From Oscillospiraceae bacterium (GTDB lineage: Bacteria > Bacillota > Clostridia > Oscillospirales > Ruminococcaceae), in assembly GCA_020024185.1 (NCBI GenBank), contig JAHHUD010000070.1:1-7304 (forward strand): a stretch of 7,304 nt of DNA, given 5' to 3'. This document shows, piece after piece, positions 5,565 to 7,304 of this stretch (position 1 is the stretch's first letter; each line of letters starts with the position of its first letter). The notes beneath the pieces are model-generated. The model searched no databases and was not told the DNA's origin. It worked only from the letters and a program-made list of their open reading frames with translations. The translations under genes were made by a program, and so were the position numbers.

Positions 5565-5639
5565 AACCATAAAATAGTTTATAAATACCTCAAAATATAT
5601 TCTATAACATTTAATTAATTTTATATTTATATAAAAATC

Positions 5640-5657
5640 ATACTTTATTTAAAGTAT
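5640..5657. promoter_or_regulatory. Palindrome overlapping the fapA -10 and start
   Basis: ATACTTTATTTAAAGTAT is an 8-2-8 perfect inverted repeat. It covers five of the six -10 bases and the expected transcription start of fapA, a typical repressor position. Its AT content makes a chance match possible, and the binding protein is unknown. Confidence 0.4.
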
Positions 5658-5681
5658 AACAACCGGTTAACGTTTAGTCAA
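5653..5681 (-). promoter_or_regulatory. Sigma-A promoter of the fapA-cheX-cheY unit
   Basis: TTGACT (5676-5681, five of six) is followed after exactly 17 bases by TATACT (5653-5658, five of six). The expected start near 5646 gives a leader of roughly 95 bases. The spacer contains nested palindromes (AACGTT, GTTAAC, AACCGGTT). The hexamers fit the housekeeping sigma factor rather than the flagellar sigma-D consensus. Confidence 0.8.
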
Positions 5682-5880
5682 TACTAACAAATATATGATT
5701 TTATTTTAATTAAAATTATGTATAATTACTTTTATTGTATTGATATATTAACGTTTATAAACTTCTATAATATTAAATTAAGTTAAAAATCTATAAAAAT
5801 TATATTTAAAACATCGGATATTCAATTAAATCGCTTAATTAATTATATATTTCTATTAATTTAAAATTTAAATCAAATAA

Positions 5881-5910
5881 AAATGGGGCTTATCTTCATA
5901 AGCTCCATTT
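5881..5910 (-). terminator. Hairpin terminator downstream of the MFS transporter
   Basis: Twelve-base arms (5881-5892, 5899-5910) flank a 6-base loop. In the minus-strand transcript one A-C mismatch interrupts the stem, which ends in ATTTTTATTT. In plus-strand RNA that position is a G-U pair, so the stem is uninterrupted, but no gene reads that way. It lies about 140 bases past the transporter stop codon and before the fapA promoter. Confidence 0.65.
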
Positions 5911-6047
5911 ATTATTTTATGATACTAATTTATTTATAAATTTTTATTATCCATTAGGGAGTATTAATTTTTTATTAAAACGTTTACTGTGTACCCAAAT
6001 ATGACTTTGTGTATCAGCATTTTATTTGTCATAGCTAAACTTGAAAC

Positions 6048-7304
6048 TTATGAATTTTCATTTTTTAATCTTTTATTTGATATGTTAATCATATTATTAG
6101 ATTTAAAATGATTTTCAATCACCATATCTTGCGATAGTGCTTCCTGTTTATCTGCAATTTTCAAGAATACATAACCCAAACCAAAGAATACTGCAAGACA
6201 TGCAACTGCTGTATTGATTGTTCCGTTATTTAATTTAACAACTGCAATTACTGCAGAACCGAGGAAAGATGCACCTTTTGAAAAAACATCATATATTCCA
6301 AAATACTCTCCTGAATTCTCTGAAGGAATAATTTTAGAGTAATAAGAACGTGACAATGACTGTATAGAACCTTGAAAACAGCCAACTCCAAATGCCAATA
6401 TTGCAAACTCTAACAATGAGTTAAGCACTAATGCATATAAACAAAGGAAAAAATAACCAATAATACATACACCAATTAAGGAAGTTGTTTTATACTTATC
6501 GGACAATTTTGCAAATACAAGTGAACCACCAAATGCCACAACCTGTGTAAGCAATAAGAAAATTACCTGTCCTACTGTATCCAAATTTAAATCTGTACCA
6601 ATATTAACGCAGTTATCAATAATGGTTCCTACCCCATCAATATATAAAAAATAACTAATCAAGAAAAATAGAACTTTTTTATCTTTTAAGGCTATTGTTT
6701 TCAGTGTTTTAAAGATTTTTGAAAATATATTGTTAACTGTATGAGATGTACTTTCTGTCCAGTTGTTCTGCTTATAGTTTTTAAGTAACGGTACTGTTAC
6801 CATAAACCACCATATCGCTGTTATACCAAAACCTAATATTCTGCTTAGACTATGTGATATAATGCCTAACATGTCAGGCCCCATAATATATGCCAATAAG
6901 GCAAATAGAAATGGCACACAAGAACCTAAATATCCAAACGCATAACCATAAGATGACACTTTATCCATTCTGTCTTCTGTGGTAACATCATTTAACATAG
7001 AGTCGTATATTGTTATTGATACGCTATAACATATACGAGTTACAACTGTGAATACTAAAAATAATACCCAGCTAATAATAAATCCGTTGATAAAGCAGAC
7101 AATAACGCCCATAGCTGTTGCTGTGGTAAATATGATTTTTTTTGTATTTTTGCGGTCTGCCAATGACCCAAAAATAGGGCCGATTAATGCAATAATCAAT
7201 GTAACAATTGAAATAGATGCAGAATAAAAAGCAGTTGCTTGATTTCCTGATATCTGTCCCGGTGCATTACCTACAGCTAATTCTTTAAACCAAATAGGAA
7301 GAAG
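6048..7304 (-). CDS. MFS transporter, UMF1/ATG22-like, 5' end outside the window
   Basis: This is an integral membrane transporter of the major facilitator superfamily. The frame stays open to the right edge, giving 418 residues and no start. The first visible residues, LLPIWFKELA, match the end of TM1 in this family, so only about 30 residues seem missing; internal TTG or ATG codons should not be taken as the start. The motif A-like loop GPIFGSLADRKNTKK is at 42-56 of the fragment. The UMF1 hallmark YFLYIDGVGTI is around 218-228, and SLSRSYYSKIIPSENSGEYFG around 316-336. Several further hydrophobic segments follow the twelve-helix pattern, and a charged cytoplasmic tail of about 33 residues ends the protein. 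The substrate is unknown; the yeast relative Atg22 effluxes amino acids from the vacuole. It is transcribed separately from fapA. Confidence 0.92.
   Translation of the reverse strand, partial: LLPIWFKELAVGNAPGQISGNQATAFYSASISIVTLIIALIGPIFGSLADRKNTKKIIFTTATAMGVIVCFINGFIISWVLFLVFTVVTRICYSVSITIYDSMLNDVTTEDRMDKVSSYGYAFGYLGSCVPFLFALLAYIMGPDMLGIISHSLSRILGFGITAIWWFMVTVPLLKNYKQNNWTESTSHTVNNIFSKIFKTLKTIALKDKKVLFFLISYFLYIDGVGTIIDNCVNIGTDLNLDTVGQVIFLLLTQVVAFGGSLVFAKLSDKYKTTSLIGVCIIGYFFLCLYALVLNSLLEFAILAFGVGCFQGSIQSLSRSYYSKIIPSENSGEYFGIYDVFSKGASFLGSAVIAVVKLNNGTINTAVACLAVFFGLGYVFLKIADKQEALSQDMVIENHFKSNNMINISNKRLKNENS

Larger units (their letters stand above)
5571..6047. other. AT-rich intergenic region between fapA and the MFS gene
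   Basis: This gap of nearly 480 bases contains the fapA promoter with an overlapping palindrome (5640-5681) and the transporter's hairpin terminator (5881-5910). The rest is very AT-rich. TAAACGTTAA (minus strand) occurs at 5667-5676 and 5748-5757, and a related AAACGTTT core at 5977-5985. These resemble the centre of LacI/CcpA-type operators but match the cre consensus imperfectly. No supported small gene or structured RNA was found between 5700 and 5880 or between 5911 and 6047. Confidence 0.5.

Noticed and set aside
5964..6032. 22-codon minus-strand frame downstream of the MFS gene
   Set aside because: It has no ribosome binding site, is very short, has no recognisable sequence, and lies in the 3' untranslated region before the hairpin.
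6048..7199. MFS gene taken as complete with a TTG start at 7199
   Set aside because: The frame stays open to the window edge, and the 35 upstream residues match the TM1 end and TM2 region of UMF1 transporters, so the gene is truncated by the window.

Overview
The window is strongly AT-rich, and every supported gene lies on the minus strand. Gene content points to a low-GC anaerobic Firmicute of the class Clostridia, probably a gut or rumen type such as Lachnospirales. The pointers are a clostridial short-chain flavodoxin, DUF2325 and DUF3793 proteins, a FapA/CheX/CheY set and a UMF1-type transporter. The species cannot be named from sequence alone. No RNA genes, insertion sequences, CRISPR arrays or phage genes were seen.

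Read in the direction of transcription (right to left), there are four units. (1) At the right edge is the 3' part of a UMF1/ATG22-like MFS transporter, followed by a hairpin terminator about 140 bases downstream. (2) A clear sigma-A-type promoter (TTGACT-17-TATACT) then drives fapA, a CheX-like protein and a stand-alone CheY-like receiver. This unit closes with a strong intrinsic terminator at 2791-2830. (3) Next is an AraC-family regulator with a near-consensus promoter (TTGACA-17-TACAAT) and a palindrome on its transcription start. (4) Directly after it comes a DUF2325-DUF3793-flavodoxin operon that ends at a perfect hairpin terminator (219-251). The leftmost 200 bases hold no gene but carry a candidate promoter firing leftwards out of the window.

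The most interesting part is the regulatory wiring of units 3 and 4. The araC-like gene and the flavodoxin operon share one palindrome, GTTAGC-N4-GCTAAC, in their leader regions. In addition, the operon promoter has a perfect TATAAT with a poor -35. That -35 lies inside one copy of a 13-base direct repeat whose second copy sits exactly 21 bases upstream. This is the textbook geometry of an AraC-type activator site overlapping -35. I infer a two-input circuit: a dimeric repressor on the palindrome, possibly metal-responsive, controls both units, and the AraC-like protein activates the operon. Flavodoxin classically replaces ferredoxin when iron is short, so an iron or redox stress response is a reasonable working idea, with the two DUF proteins as uncharacterised partners.

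The FapA-CheX-CheY unit looks like a compact signalling cassette: a polymer-like beta-solenoid protein, a CheY-P phosphatase-like protein and a receiver. No flagellar or classical chemotaxis genes are in view. Start codons of the AraC-like protein, FapA and the CheX-like protein were moved downstream because the only good ribosome binding sites point to internal starts.
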